Below, one piece after another: positions 1-10,700 of a stretch of DNA of 64,000 nucleotides. Where the stretch lies: positions 496,001 to 560,000 of the forward strand of contig NZ_CP011033.1 of assembly GCF_002310815.1 (NCBI RefSeq), written 5' to 3'. The translations under genes and the position numbers were made by a program. Below the pieces are notes generated by a model that did no database searches, was not told the DNA's origin, and saw nothing but the letters and a program-made list of their open reading frames with translations. Numbering within the stretch: position 1 is the first letter of the stretch; each line of letters opens with the position of its first letter. This stretch comes from Pseudoalteromonas tunicata (GTDB taxonomy: Bacteria > Pseudomonadota > Gammaproteobacteria > Enterobacterales > Alteromonadaceae).

Positions 1-169
1 GACCTTGGCGCAGCGCAACACATCGGTTAGGAGTGACATGCAAATTACTTACTTTTTCAGCCATGTTGGCTTGAGTATGCGTGCTCACAAGTGGCAGCAG
101 ACATAATAAAACCATCATTACATGAGTAGGGGTGAGCTGTAGTACTGTTTGGCTACAATTAAAAGACAT
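1..169 (-). CDS. DUF3019-like small secreted protein, partial at left window edge
   Basis: Open reading frame that runs off the left edge of the window, so only its N-terminal 56 codons are present. The visible part has a hydrophobic leader (MMVLLCLLPLVSTHTQA) followed by a segment with the pattern P-N-R-C-V-A-L-R-Q-G. That Cys-x-x-Leu-Arg-x-Gly pattern near a mature N-terminus resembles the DUF3019 family, small secreted proteins often found next to MipA/OmpV genes in Shewanella and Pseudoalteromonas; the family call is from memory and only moderately sure. The start chosen (169) overlaps the stop of the preceding MipA/OmpV gene by 11 bases, suggesting translational coupling. An ATG at 118 just before the hydrophobic stretch is an alternative. 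Neither start has a clear Shine-Dalgarno sequence. Confidence 0.5.
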   Translation of the reverse strand, partial: MSFNCSQTVLQLTPTHVMMVLLCLLPLVSTHTQANMAEKVSNLHVTPNRCVALRQG

Positions 170-998
170 AACGAATGCTACAACCAATCACAGTATAAAA
201 GTGTCTTGCCTTACTAAATAATGGACTTTTAGTATTGCCAAAATTTGACCCTGCAAATGCTTCAGCTCGTAAAACCCAATTTTGCGATATTGGGTAGGTC
301 AAACCCACTGAAGAATCTAAGTTTAAAGAAGATTTACCTCTATATGGGCTAAAACCGGAGTCAGTTGCTTCTTGCTCTGTCACACCGTAGTAATAATCGT
401 TGTGCTTGGCATCTCGAAACGAAAGTCCGATTAGGCCATGAAAGTTGATGTTTCGCACTTGCCAGTTTTGGCCTATTAGTGCGCTCGCAATGGTGCCATC
501 ATTTTTTCTAGAAACGTCGTGTTTTAACATCAACTGCACGATGTTTTCACCAACATAGCCGGTTAATCTGCCACCTAACATTGAGTTATTATCTCTGTCG
601 TTGATGCCTTCAACATTAATATCGTTTTCATCTCTTCTTAAGCCAGAACCAGGTCCAGTAAAAATGACATCAAACGACCAATTGTGTTGATTGTAAACGG
701 TGTACCCTAGTAAGACAGGGTCGGACGCTTTGTTTGCGATATCAAAGAAAAAATTTTGCCAATTGTAACTGCCAGTGAAGGTAATGCCGGCCTCATACTC
801 CTTGCCATCTTGATCATTAAACAATGAGCCAACATAAGCCGTTGTGCCGACACCTAATTCAAAAAAGTTTTCAGGTGTACTATTTTCATCGGTATTTGAA
901 ATTAACGAACGAGCCAAATCTGCAGCGTAAGCACAAGACGTAAAAAGAGCAAACAAAAAAGTCGCACCGATGGTTTTTTTAACAAGTGAATAAATCAC
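159..998 (-). CDS. MipA/OmpV family outer-membrane beta-barrel protein
   Basis: A 279-residue outer-membrane protein. Residues 1-25 form a signal peptide ending in C-A-Y-A before A-D; the mature chain is rich in alternating aromatic and polar beta strands and ends in I-R-Y-V-F, with the C-terminal Phe typical of BAM-inserted barrels. Strand pattern and length fit MipA/OmpV (MltA-interacting protein or OmpV-like porins), whose members scaffold murein enzymes or act as small porins; which role applies cannot be seen. The start codon is GTG (996-998 read on the minus strand), supported by an AAGGAAG Shine-Dalgarno five bases upstream. It precedes a DUF3019-like frame with which it overlaps by 11 bases. 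Upstream direct repeats suggest control by a response regulator, which is known for similar loci but is not encoded in the window. Confidence 0.85.
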   Translation of the reverse strand: MIYSLVKKTIGATFLFALFTSCAYAADLARSLISNTDENSTPENFFELGVGTTAYVGSLFNDQDGKEYEAGITFTGSYNWQNFFFDIANKASDPVLLGYTVYNQHNWSFDVIFTGPGSGLRRDENDINVEGINDRDNNSMLGGRLTGYVGENIVQLMLKHDVSRKNDGTIASALIGQNWQVRNINFHGLIGLSFRDAKHNDYYYGVTEQEATDSGFSPYRGKSSLNLDSSVGLTYPISQNWVLRAEAFAGSNFGNTKSPLFSKARHFYTVIGCSIRYVF

Positions 999-1381
999 TT
1001 AAACTTCCTTATTGATTAAACACTGAAGCAGTATATTTTTTGGTAATTCGAAAATACGTATTAAGATGTAGCGTTTGTAACAAAATGTAGCTTGCACAAA
1101 GAGCGTAGGTATCGTAAATCAATTTTTAGGTACGCCATAGTAATAGATAACGCATTGTTAATCAAAGAATTTACTTGACTCACTAAGTGCTTAGGTATTT
1201 AACTCGTATTCAAAAAGTTTATCTTTTAATAAAAAGAGCGTAAAAAACAGCTTTTTAGTTACATTTATGAGTTTAAACGCGATAAAACTTAGAGACTTTC
1301 GTTATTGTGAGTACCGTTATTTTTATGGAGCTGATGATAAACGTTAACTTTAAAATTTATTTATTTTCATTAGGATATAGG
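999..1381. other. Intergenic region between divergent genes
   Basis: AT-rich divergent promoter region between the MipA/OmpV gene and the acetyltransferase gene. Besides the TACA repeats and -10-like hexamer for the minus-strand gene, no convincing sigma70 promoter is seen on the plus strand; the best is TTGACT at 1175-1180 followed by TATTTA at only 15 bases. An in-frame ATG at 1307 belongs to the acetyltransferase frame but lacks a ribosome site. No gene or repeat otherwise supported. Confidence 0.5.
1030..1091 (-). promoter_or_regulatory. Possible activator-dependent promoter of the MipA/OmpV gene
   Basis: On the minus strand a TATACT -10-like hexamer (1030-1035) lies about 30 bases before the GTG start, without a good -35 at 17 bases. 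Just upstream of the -35 position lie three TACA elements (plus-strand TGTA at 1067-1070, 1076-1079 and 1086-1089), spaced 9 and 10 bases; the outer two extend to identical 7-mers GCTACAT. Direct repeats one helical turn apart beside a poor -35 are typical of OmpR/PhoB-type response-regulator sites. The functional call is inference. Confidence 0.35.
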
Positions 1382-1924
1382 ATGAACCCCCCAGTATTAG
1401 AAACAAAAAAGTTAGTGCTTAGAGCCTTCGAAACAAAGGATTTAGCATTATTTGCCCAGTACCGCGCAGAGCAAAGCGTGGCGCAGTATCAAAGTTGGAC
1501 TCATTATACCTACCAAGATGCAATTGAACTTTTTCAAAGCATGGATTATGCAACGTTTGGTTCACCGGGCAACTGGTATCAACTTGCAATCACATTAAGT
1601 GAGACAGATGAATTAGTTGGCGATTTAGCAATTCATTTTATTGATAATGAGCAGCTTGAAATTGGCTTTACGGTTGCACCCGCTTACCAAGGTCAGCATG
1701 TTGCATTCCAAGCGGTATCGCGGTTTTTAAATTATGCATTTGCTGATTTGAATATCCACCGTGTGATAGCAATAACAGATAGTAAAAATAGTGCTTCATT
1801 TAGGTTACTTGAGAAGTTAGGGTTTCGTCGTGAAGCGCATTTTGTACAAAATATTTTATTTAAAGGCGCATGGGGAGATGAATACCTTTATGCCCTGTTA
1901 CAGTCTGAATATAGCTTTAGCTAA
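1382..1924 (+). CDS. GNAT family N-acetyltransferase (RimJ/RimL type)
   Basis: A 180-residue single-domain acetyltransferase that transfers an acetyl group from acetyl-CoA, probably to an amino group of a protein or small molecule; the substrate cannot be told. The frame shows the L-x-L-R-x-F opening of RimJ/RimL-like enzymes (residues 11-16), the acetyl-CoA pyrophosphate loop Y-Q-G-Q-H-V-A (102-108), and the C-terminal N-S-A-S-F-R-L-L-E-K-L-G-F motif (136-148). The frame is open from an ATG at 1307, but the ATG at 1382 is preferred: it is preceded by TAGGAT (1371-1376) at normal spacing, and the family begins at this point. It stands alone, divergent from the porin gene. Confidence 0.87.
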   Translation: MNPPVLETKKLVLRAFETKDLALFAQYRAEQSVAQYQSWTHYTYQDAIELFQSMDYATFGSPGNWYQLAITLSETDELVGDLAIHFIDNEQLEIGFTVAPAYQGQHVAFQAVSRFLNYAFADLNIHRVIAITDSKNSASFRLLEKLGFRREAHFVQNILFKGAWGDEYLYALLQSEYSFS

Positions 1925-2387
1925 GTAATCTCAATACGGATAATAAATCACTCTCAGACAGCGATTGTAAGGTTAACAGCGTTAGATGAACTTGCTGCTA
2001 TATGAAGAAGCTCAGGTTAAGTAATGAATAACAAGGTCGTTTGCTGTGTTGACTCTGATTTTAATGATGGCTTAACCCTAATACCCAGCCACAAATAATA
2101 ATTGGGGATTTAGGATTATCGACTGGCTTACATTGAGTTACGATGCTAAGCAGCCTTTGTCTTGCTTAAATAGCCACTTAATTCTGTCAAAAAATGTCAA
2201 CACGCCTTAATCATATCAATCAGTAATAATTAAAAATCATTTGTTTTTTGTTTTCATTACAGGAACTGTACGTTATGTTAATTTCTAAACTCAAAATTAA
2301 GAATTTAAAGAGAGTCAAAGTCTTAGGCTTAAGGCTTAAGTAAATATCAAGAATTGAGGTTAGTTAGTAAATTTTAAAGGATTAAAA
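1925..2387. other. Intergenic region, 463 bases, no supported gene
   Basis: Stops occur in all plus-strand frames and no conserved RNA or repeat is evident. One tiny frame, ATG 2275 to TAA 2343, would encode a 22-residue lysine-rich peptide (MLISKLKIKNLKRVKVLGLR, then LK), with AGGA about eleven bases before it. It ends 45 bases before the lipoprotein start and could be a leader peptide or chance. The segment from 1925 to about 2220 shows no clear function. Confidence 0.4.
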
Positions 2388-4265
2388 ATGAAAAGCCTGA
2401 TTAAAATAAGTTTTCCCTTTTTTGTATTAAGCCTCTTTGGATGTAGCGGAGGAGGAGGTTCTGACAAACCTGATGTCCCAGAACCACTTAAAACTTTCAC
2501 CCTTAACGTTGAGATTAATGGTGCCACCGATGCTGTCAATTTGAATTGGCTCGGTAGCGGTCATAAGATTACCGCTAGTACGTCTTTATCCCGCAAAGCG
2601 CTTAATTATTCAGAACCAACAGGATTGAGTTTTCCGCTGCATCACCACTGCCAAAGCCAGCATACTAAGCAAGATGACCTAAATTATTTACTGAAAGTTA
2701 ATTGTGACGTTGAAACTCAATGGCAATTAACCATTAAAGGTGAGAATTTAATCTCTGCGGTGAAGTTTGAATGGTTCGAACAGCAATTTGAATTACAAAA
2801 CACGTTAGAATTATCTCATTGGGCTTTAGCGTATCAAGCGCCAAGTAATTTTAATTTTGCAGATAATCATGGGTGTGAGCTGTTATCGAGCAATACCGAG
2901 GCGAATTATACTGTAAATGTGCGTTGCCAAAGTAACGATACAGTGTTGTTAGTGCCAGAGTCATTACCTTATGCTGTTAGCGTCTCGGTAAATGGGCTGG
3001 TGGCAAACTATCAAGAAATGGGTAGTTTTAGCTTTAATGAAGCGCTTACTTTATCGAGTTTTAATATTGAACAGGTCGTGGGTCCAGCCGAATGTGCCAT
3101 ATCACAAACCGATAATACTCAGCAATTTAGCTTGTTGTGTAAAGAATTTACGGTAATTGAAGAACAAGGCGCGGTGGCATTGGTTTATCAAGATAGTAGC
3201 AGTCGCCAAGTGGTTAATGGTGAAGGAAAAACGCCACTCTCCGTTGTGGTAGAGCATTTGGGGCAATTGCGTTATTTGAGTTCCGAGGGGATTGAATTGC
3301 TCAATACTGATAACGGTATTGTAACCGATTCTCAATTAGAACTTGCGAAGGCCTTAGCATTTGATTACCAACCGAGTCTCAATTTAATCCCTCAAGCCTT
3401 ATTACCTCAAGGTCTGTATGGTTTTGAAAATGACCAATGGGCATTAAAACAACCTTTGACTGATAACGTACTGCCTTTTTTACATCGCTCAGATTTGGTT
3501 TTATCTTTTGTGACGCTTGATGAGGCAAAGCGTTTTCATGTATTTAAAAGAGTGAACGGTAACCCAGCAGGTTCATTCACCTTATCGACTGAGGCCGATA
3601 AATCAACAGGTTTAGGCATTATATTCAGTGACGATATCAGCATTATGACTTTTTGGGATGATGCGGGTCGCTTAGGTTATCAACTGGCGTTACAGACAAG
3701 TGCACCATTGGTTGATTATATAGAAGCGCCAAAGTCTGTTAGTGTATGGCAGAAAACGCCTAATGAACATCGTTTGGTTCGTGTGCACAATGGCCATTTT
3801 GAGAGCTTTGAGTCTTATGACATCAGAAAGTTTGCATGGATAGATAAAGGAGCGACCAAAGCGCGTAATCTTGTTGGGTTAAAAGATAGGGTATGGCTTG
3901 GAGACTTTCAAGAAAACCAACTACTTACCGTAGAGAATATTCTAAATAAAGATCAAACGTTATTAGCTTCGTTGCAGGCTAAAAGTGGCAAAGATACACA
4001 GTTTAAAGCTCGATTTAATTTTGCATCGTCACCTTCAATAGAGGAGTTATTACCCAAAGAAAGTGAATTAGGTTGGGTATTGTTATGGCAAGCGGATGAG
4101 CAAAACAGTGAACTTGGTACAATTTGGTTAAGTGACGGTATTCAATTGAACGAGGTAAAAAGTGGCCTAACACAAAGCCAATTTTTAACTTATCAACTTA
4201 CTTATACCGCAGATAGTTTTATTGTTGTAACAGCAGAAAACGAACGCTGGATATTTAATCAATAA
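2388..4265 (+). CDS. Lipoprotein with three N-terminal Cys-paired repeats, function unknown
   Basis: A 625-residue lipoprotein of no family I recognise. The lipobox is L-F-G-C with the acylated Cys at 19, followed by a Ser/Gly linker (S-G-G-G-G-S) and a Pro-rich tether, so it should be membrane-anchored, probably in the outer membrane. Residues about 36-110, 111-182 and 195-253 look like three copies of a beta-rich unit of about 75 residues. Each ends with a cysteine pair: Cys88/106, 163/180, 236/251, which could form disulfides in the periplasm. The remaining 370 residues are beta-rich and propeller-like, with no catalytic motif seen. The start follows AAAGGA at good spacing. A strong hairpin terminator follows, so it is a separate transcription unit from the giant gene, although its architecture suggests it may be a surface partner of that system. 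Confidence 0.8.
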   Translation: MKSLIKISFPFFVLSLFGCSGGGGSDKPDVPEPLKTFTLNVEINGATDAVNLNWLGSGHKITASTSLSRKALNYSEPTGLSFPLHHHCQSQHTKQDDLNYLLKVNCDVETQWQLTIKGENLISAVKFEWFEQQFELQNTLELSHWALAYQAPSNFNFADNHGCELLSSNTEANYTVNVRCQSNDTVLLVPESLPYAVSVSVNGLVANYQEMGSFSFNEALTLSSFNIEQVVGPAECAISQTDNTQQFSLLCKEFTVIEEQGAVALVYQDSSSRQVVNGEGKTPLSVVVEHLGQLRYLSSEGIELLNTDNGIVTDSQLELAKALAFDYQPSLNLIPQALLPQGLYGFENDQWALKQPLTDNVLPFLHRSDLVLSFVTLDEAKRFHVFKRVNGNPAGSFTLSTEADKSTGLGIIFSDDISIMTFWDDAGRLGYQLALQTSAPLVDYIEAPKSVSVWQKTPNEHRLVRVHNGHFESFESYDIRKFAWIDKGATKARNLVGLKDRVWLGDFQENQLLTVENILNKDQTLLASLQAKSGKDTQFKARFNFASSPSIEELLPKESELGWVLLWQADEQNSELGTIWLSDGIQLNEVKSGLTQSQFLTYQLTYTADSFIVVTAENERWIFNQ

Positions 4266-4280
4266 ATCTAATTAAAACAT

Positions 4281-4324
4281 AAAGATTAAAACGTTTGATT
4301 TTTCGAACGTTTTAATCTTTTGTA
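4281..4324 (+). terminator. Strong rho-independent terminator
   Basis: Stem 4281-4297 pairs with 4304-4320 (17 bp, one G-U pair) around a six-base loop, with T-rich sequence after it. It lies 16 bases after the lipoprotein stop and separates that gene from the giant operon. The A-run on the left arm could let it work in both directions. Confidence 0.85.
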
Positions 4325-4635
4325 TTTATTTTCTAAATCTCTAGTAAGAGTTTAACAATTATAACTGTCGTAATAAACATTCTCTCTAACTATTAACTAG
4401 CCAAATCACTCTCTAAATTTAATAAAAAGACTATAGTCAGGTAAATCTGTATTGTGAACCCGTAAGCTATAATCGAAGATGTAGAGCAAAAGTATTCCAT
4501 TTGAATTGGTAAAAACATACAAATAACAGAAATAGCTGATTTAATTTAAATTTCCCTATTGGCTTGTAACCCTTGATTTAGTTGGTATTCCTCTGATCTG
4601 TAATTATTACCTCGCTGTTATTTAAAGAAAAAAAA

Positions 4636-4664
4636 TTGAATATCTAATTTCGGAACTATATAAT
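4636..4664 (+). promoter_or_regulatory. Sigma70-type promoter of the giant operon
   Basis: TTGAAT (4636-4641), 17-base spacer, perfect TATAAT (4659-4664). Transcription would begin near 4671. That leaves only about nine bases before the ATG at 4680, which also lacks a ribosome site, and so argues for the downstream start at 4734. Confidence 0.7.
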
Positions 4665-4721
4665 CATCTCAGCATTAAAATGTTGTTACAAAACATTTCA
4701 AAAATAAAAATAAAATGTTTC

Positions 4722-4736
4722 AGGATGAATTACATG
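4722..4736 (+). promoter_or_regulatory. Ribosome binding site that decides the giant-gene start
   Basis: AGGA at 4722-4725 lies eight bases before the ATG at 4734-4736. The in-frame ATGs at 4680 and 4725 have no or badly spaced Shine-Dalgarno sequences. Starting at 4734 gives a compact signal peptide. Confidence 0.6.
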
Positions 4737-7700
4737 CCCTTCCTTAATGGATACATTCAAGCTTTTCTCTTAATCTTTATTGTTTTTTTTAGTCTATCAT
4801 CCAACGCAGTTGAATTTAATCTTCGAGCTGCAAGCCAGTTAAAGGAAAACTCAGAGAATCGCTTTGTATTCAGCACAAATCATTGCGGCACTATTTCCAA
4901 GGTCGAATACCAAGATCAATCAGGTGAATTTGTTTTAGCTGAAGTCAAAAGTGATTGCGAATACGGGTTTTCTGTATATGGCTCTCTTTCACCTAATATA
5001 AAGATATCTTTTAAAGATGGCCAAACTCAAAGCTATTCAGAGCAATTTAGCATTGAAAAAAATAGTCCAACGCTTTCATTTAGCAATTTAAGTATTGAAA
5101 ATAATGAAACAGGACAGTATTTAATTGTTGAACTAAGTGCTGACGATGATACTGATATTTCATTTGTCGCTTTTGATATAAATGGCGTTACAGCGTCAGG
5201 TTTGAGGCAAGTAGGTGGAGTAGTTGATCAAGCATTAAAGCAGGCCTTTGCTACTACCAATGGTTACCGCCGTGTTTATCCTAAAGATGATCACCAATCA
5301 ATTTTTAGACTAACTATCCCTGTTAATTCACAGCTAACACAACAACAAATTTACTCTGATGGGTTAGTTCTAATTAATGCATTTGTAGTCGATGCATTTG
5401 GCAATCAAGCAGCTATCAATGTTATTAAAAAAACAGGTGATAGCCTTGAAGAAAATATTAGTGGTTGGTCAGTCTACCCTGAACGAGTAATGATAACAGA
5501 CCCAATTCAATCTGTGACTTTAGTACCAAGTGTGAATTTTGAATTTAGAGGTAATACACCATTGCCCGGAAGTGGTCATGGTATAAGCTATCGCTCTTCA
5601 GACCCAGATAAAATAAAAGTTACAAATGAAGGTGTTGTTTTTGTTGCTCAGGACGCAAATCAAAGTAATGGTTTTATTTACGCTTCTTATCCTGGACAGG
5701 CTGAAATCTCAATTGAAGTAAAAGTAGATTTTACGAGAACTATCAGTAGCTTAAAACTTGAAGGTGTGAGCGAATATTTAACATTACATGCATTAAATAC
5801 TTCATTTAATTTACCGAATGTGATAGCTGAGTTTGATGACGGTAGTCAAATTACGATAGCAGATCAATTTCCTATAGACATTATTATTCCAGATATTGCA
5901 ACAGGCATAATAGAAGTTGAGAATGGAGCTATTTTAGCTACTCAATCAATCGATGTGTCAGCACCGATTGAGTTGAAAATACAAGTGAGTGGTGTGGAAT
6001 CAATTAGTGGCGTCATACCTGTTGTGGCACTTGATGCATCCCCTAGCGTTGAACTTGATACTCCAAAAGAAGTTATTAAAGGGAAAATGGCTAAAATAGT
6101 CGCTATCCCTACAGATGATGTTGGTATTATTAAAGTTGAGTTTTTAGTTGATAATGTGATCGCATCAATTGTCACTACTCCACCTTATGAGTTGCAACTC
6201 AATATATCAGAGTACTACACGACTGACGTAGTTAAGGTTGCAGCCATAGCTTACGATAGTGCAGGAAAACGTTCTGAGTTAGTAACTAAACAACTTCAAA
6301 TTATTGATCTTGATGCTATAACAATCCCAAGGTATGAATTTGAAAAACCAGTGAGTCAGCAGCAGGTTGTTGAAAGCACGCCCCTAACATATTCGATAAG
6401 CCACTTTTTGGGTCCGGTTGAAACTTCTTACAACAAGACGTCAGGGATTGAAAAAGTGACGTATTTTTTTGACGGCAATCCTATAGGAACAGTTGATTTT
6501 CCTCGTTTTGAAGTTCGTAAAATGAATACACCTGAAGGAGAAAAAGAGTTTTTTTATGAAACTTGGCCATTTGTCTACTCAACACCAAGTACTGTCAGAG
6601 CTCAAAAGGCTACACCTATTCATGCAGAAATATCTAGAGGTGAGAAAACTGTAAAGTCAGAGGTAAAACTAATCCGCTTTATGGCTAATAAAAAGCCACA
6701 ATTAGCTATTCAGTTACCGAGTCACAATAGTGATATTATCGCTGGAGAGCCGGTAAAAGTGCGAGTGCAAGTCACTGATGATACACTAAATTTAGGTACT
6801 GATGTTAGTTTCTATTTGCAAGATAAATCAGCTGGATTTAAAGAAATAAAAGATTTTGAAAATATTGATAATTTATCGATTACATCTCAATCGACTTTGG
6901 TCACTCACGAAGTTGCTGTTGACTCTGAATTGCTGGGTGAAAGTGTTGAATTATATGCAGTTGTAAAAGACTTCCATGGAGAAGAAAATAAATCTGAAAC
7001 AATTCTTCTTACAGTTAAAGAGGATCAAGCCCCCACAATTAATTTAACCAACCCTGTAAATGGAAGCTACTGGGTTGCAGGTTTACCAATTGAATTACTT
7101 GCTAACGCAAGTGATGACAAAGGTGTCACTCAAGTTGAGTTTTTTATCAATAATAAAAAAATTGGCGCAGACGCTACGCCTCCTTACAGTGTTGTATACG
7201 ACGTACCGCAGTTAAATAATGTTGCTCAACACTATTTTGTGTATGCACTGGCCTATGACAATAAAGGACAGGTAGCCAAAAGCCAAGAAGTAGGTGTGAC
7301 CGTTGGTATTGACAATCAAAGTGCGGTTGTTCAATTTGTATCTCCTCGTCTGAATGGTGTTCTTGGTGATCAAAGTGTGGCTAAAGTGGTTGGCAATACA
7401 AGCACCATGATAAAGCTCACTGGTTATGATAATGTCGGTGTAAAGCGTTTTAAAATCAGTGGATTGAAAAAAGTTGGTGGGCGTTACGTTTTAACGGGTA
7501 ATCCGCAAGATATTGTTACAGAACAATCACTCGCTTTGCAGCAATTACCTGGAGAAGGTAATTCATTCTCAATTGCTGCTTTAGTAGATATCCCTTTATT
7601 CGATGACTCACTTAATGTTGACCTACAACCTTATTTCGTGGCAGCTCAAATATTTGATAATGCAGGTAATCAAACAGATTCCACACTCACTGTCGCCGTT

Positions 7701-10700
7701 GTCAAAGACCAAAAACCAGTTGTTACTGCATTTCAAACCAATCAAAGCAAATATACAGTTGTTGACACAATAGCATTAACTGTCAACGCACAAGATGATG
7801 TAGCTGTTACGCAATTACAAGCTAAATTGAATGATAGTCAAGGAGCATTATTAAAAGAGTACACATTTAATAAAACAGATGGTTTAGCTCAAAGTTCTAA
7901 AGTTCAGGGTCAATTCAACCTCGATTTAAATGAATTAAACCTATCCAATGAAAATCAGTTATTAACTGTCTCAATCACAGCTAAAGATACTCAAGGTCAA
8001 TTATCTGACATAGTAAATCAGCAGTTAGATTTACAAAAAGATGACCAAGGTCCCCAATTAGAGTTGTCCGGTATTGATGCCGGTGAACAGTTATACGTCG
8101 GGCAATCTTATACAATTAATTACAGTGGTTCAGATCGTTCTTTAATTAAATCTTTAGAGTTAACAGTCGACGGTCAGCAAGTTCAATTAACAGATAAGCC
8201 AGCAAAAACAATTAAACAAACATACCTTTTACAAATCAGCAGTGCATCAAACATAGAATTGAAGTTGCGAGGAATTGATAATTTTGGCCAAATTAGCGAA
8301 AAAACATGGACTTTTGCTGTGGTTGAAAATCCTAAGCCGGAAATTGTAATTTCTCAGCCTATTTCTGGCAGTCGCTTTTTTGAAGGGGAAGAATTTAATG
8401 TAAATGCATTTATCACTGATAATAATGCAATCTCAGCAAGAGTTGAACTAATAAACTCAACAGGTGTGATTATATCTAAGGTATTGAATAAAAAAAGGAC
8501 CTCTTCTGAATATAGCCAAGTATTAAGGTTGCCTAATGTGGCTGAAAATGAACTAACCTTACGTATTATGGCCTATGGGGATAAAGGTCCTAGCACCGCA
8601 AAAGATATTTTAATCGGTGTATTAGAGGATACGAACCCAGCTCAAGTTAATATTTTAATACCTAATCAGCCAAAGTCATTGACCATAGCCCAAAATCTAG
8701 AAACCTCAGCAAAAATAACTGATGACATTTTTATTGATACTATTAATCCTATATTTGTTTCAGAAGATGGGACTGAATATCCACTGGATTGGCTTAACCT
8801 GATCCGAAAAGATACGATTGAACGAATTGAGATTGATAATCCTATTACAATAGGAACAAGTATTGTAAAAGAGCAAGTTGTAGCAAGTATTACTGGTCAA
8901 GTTGAGATCCCAGCTACTTTATGGAAGATTGAGCCTGTTAAATTTCGATATCATTTAAAAGTAGTCGATGGCGGAGGCAACCAAAGCATAACTGAAGGTA
9001 TTGATATCACGCTAATGCCTGATCAAATTGGACCTGAAATATTTGTTCAATCTCCAGTGGGTGAAGTTGTTGAGCGCCAACAGATATTACTCGATGTATT
9101 AGTTAAAGACTCTGGAACTGTTGATACCTTAGAGATTTATCTAGATGATGAAGTCCATACACCTTTATTTAAAAAAGAGGGTATTGGTCGTGAAGAATTT
9201 AAACTAAGTGATTTAAGCAATATTGAAATCGATCTTGAGAATTACCCTTTAATTAGTAACACTCAACAAGATATGCGGTTAGTCGTTAAATCAACAGATA
9301 TTGCAGGTAATGAAACCACAGTTAATCATCAGTTTAAGATTGTACCAGATTTACCTGCACAGTTTAGTTTAACGACGATCGCACCTGAGGTACCGTTACA
9401 AGGCGACCATTTATTTGTTAGTGCGCAAATACAAGATGATTACTCTGATGATCAGACGCCAATATTAGTGACAACATTACTAACCTCTTCTAATTTACTA
9501 ATTGATAAAGAACTGAATTATCAAATTTCTGAAGATACTAATAACCTTGAGTTTGAATATCAATTTGATTTTCCTCAAGCTCAAAACGAATTAACAATCA
9601 AAGTTGATGGAAAGACTTGGCTAGTATTTCAAAATGGTTACAGTAAGATATATCCGCAAAAAATAAACAATACTAGTAAATTAACTTTATCATCGTTATC
9701 GGACAATGACTTAAAAATCAACCTAAAACCAATGAATCAAAATGCGTGTATGGATATTGCATTAAGCCAGCAGTATTTAGCCGATGAAGAAATTGATTTA
9801 TCATTGTTCACTCAAAATGAAACTGAATTAGCATTGACTATAGAGTCCCAGAACGGTGATTTTAGCTATTTTAATCAACTCCAACTAAATTTAAGCAAAG
9901 TTAGCCAAGTAAACGAATATCCCGCTAATACTCAGATAATTACGCTTCATCCCGACAGGATTGATACAGTAATAAAATTAAATCTTCCTGATGGGAAAAC
10001 AGCTTGGTTTAACCCAAGCCCATTACTAAAGCTTTCTGGAGATGAAACTAAAAAAGTTAATACTTCTTTAGATCAACTAGCAGTATTTCCTTATTTAGAC
10101 AATACAGAAGCAGTGGACATTTATACGCTTGCCGCCGACAGAAACACGCCTAAAGCTGAGAGAGTGACGTGGCAAAAAAATACCCGCATTGAGCTAGCTA
10201 CAGATACTCAATCACCTGATGTGATGGTGACTGCTCCAACTGAGTTAAGTATTTTGAAGGCAGGTCAAACATTTCCTTGGATAATAAGCTTAGATGATAA
10301 TAGTAAACATTTTTCCCATGTAGATTTTTATATTAATGATCAGCTTGTTGCACAAAAAGGCAACGGTATTTTTGGCAGAAGCTTTGAACTCATAACTAAA
10401 TTACCTACTGTAATTACAGCGCAACAAGACCTTAATTTACGGGTTGACGCATTTGATCCTCAGGGCAATTTAAATACAAAATTTCAGAGCTATGCCATTG
10501 CAGAGAATGAACCACCAATCATTGAATACAATAAATTTATTTCTCATGTTGAAATCACTAAAAAAACTAGACTAAATTATGCTGAATTTTGGGTCAGACA
10601 AGGTGCAGAATATACCTTTGAGATGGACTTGAATGACGATGTTGAATTGACTGAAGTTAAAATTGAACGAGTCCTATCTGATGGTGGCCGAGTGGTAGAG

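Larger units (their letters stand above)
4266..4733. other. Intergenic region upstream of the giant gene
   Basis: Holds the lipoprotein terminator (4281-4324) at its left end and the operon promoter (4636-4664) at its right end. From 4325 to 4635 it is AT-rich with no frame of coding character and no clear operator, inverted repeat or riboswitch-like structure. Confidence 0.5.

Noticed and set aside
1925..2387. Decayed gene or insertion sequence remnant
   Set aside because: No inverted terminal repeats, no target duplication and no recognisable protein fragment in any frame.
4680..4733. ATG 4680 as the giant gene start
   Set aside because: It would lie about nine bases from the predicted transcript start, has no Shine-Dalgarno, and gives an odd long charged n-region; ATG 4734 is better.
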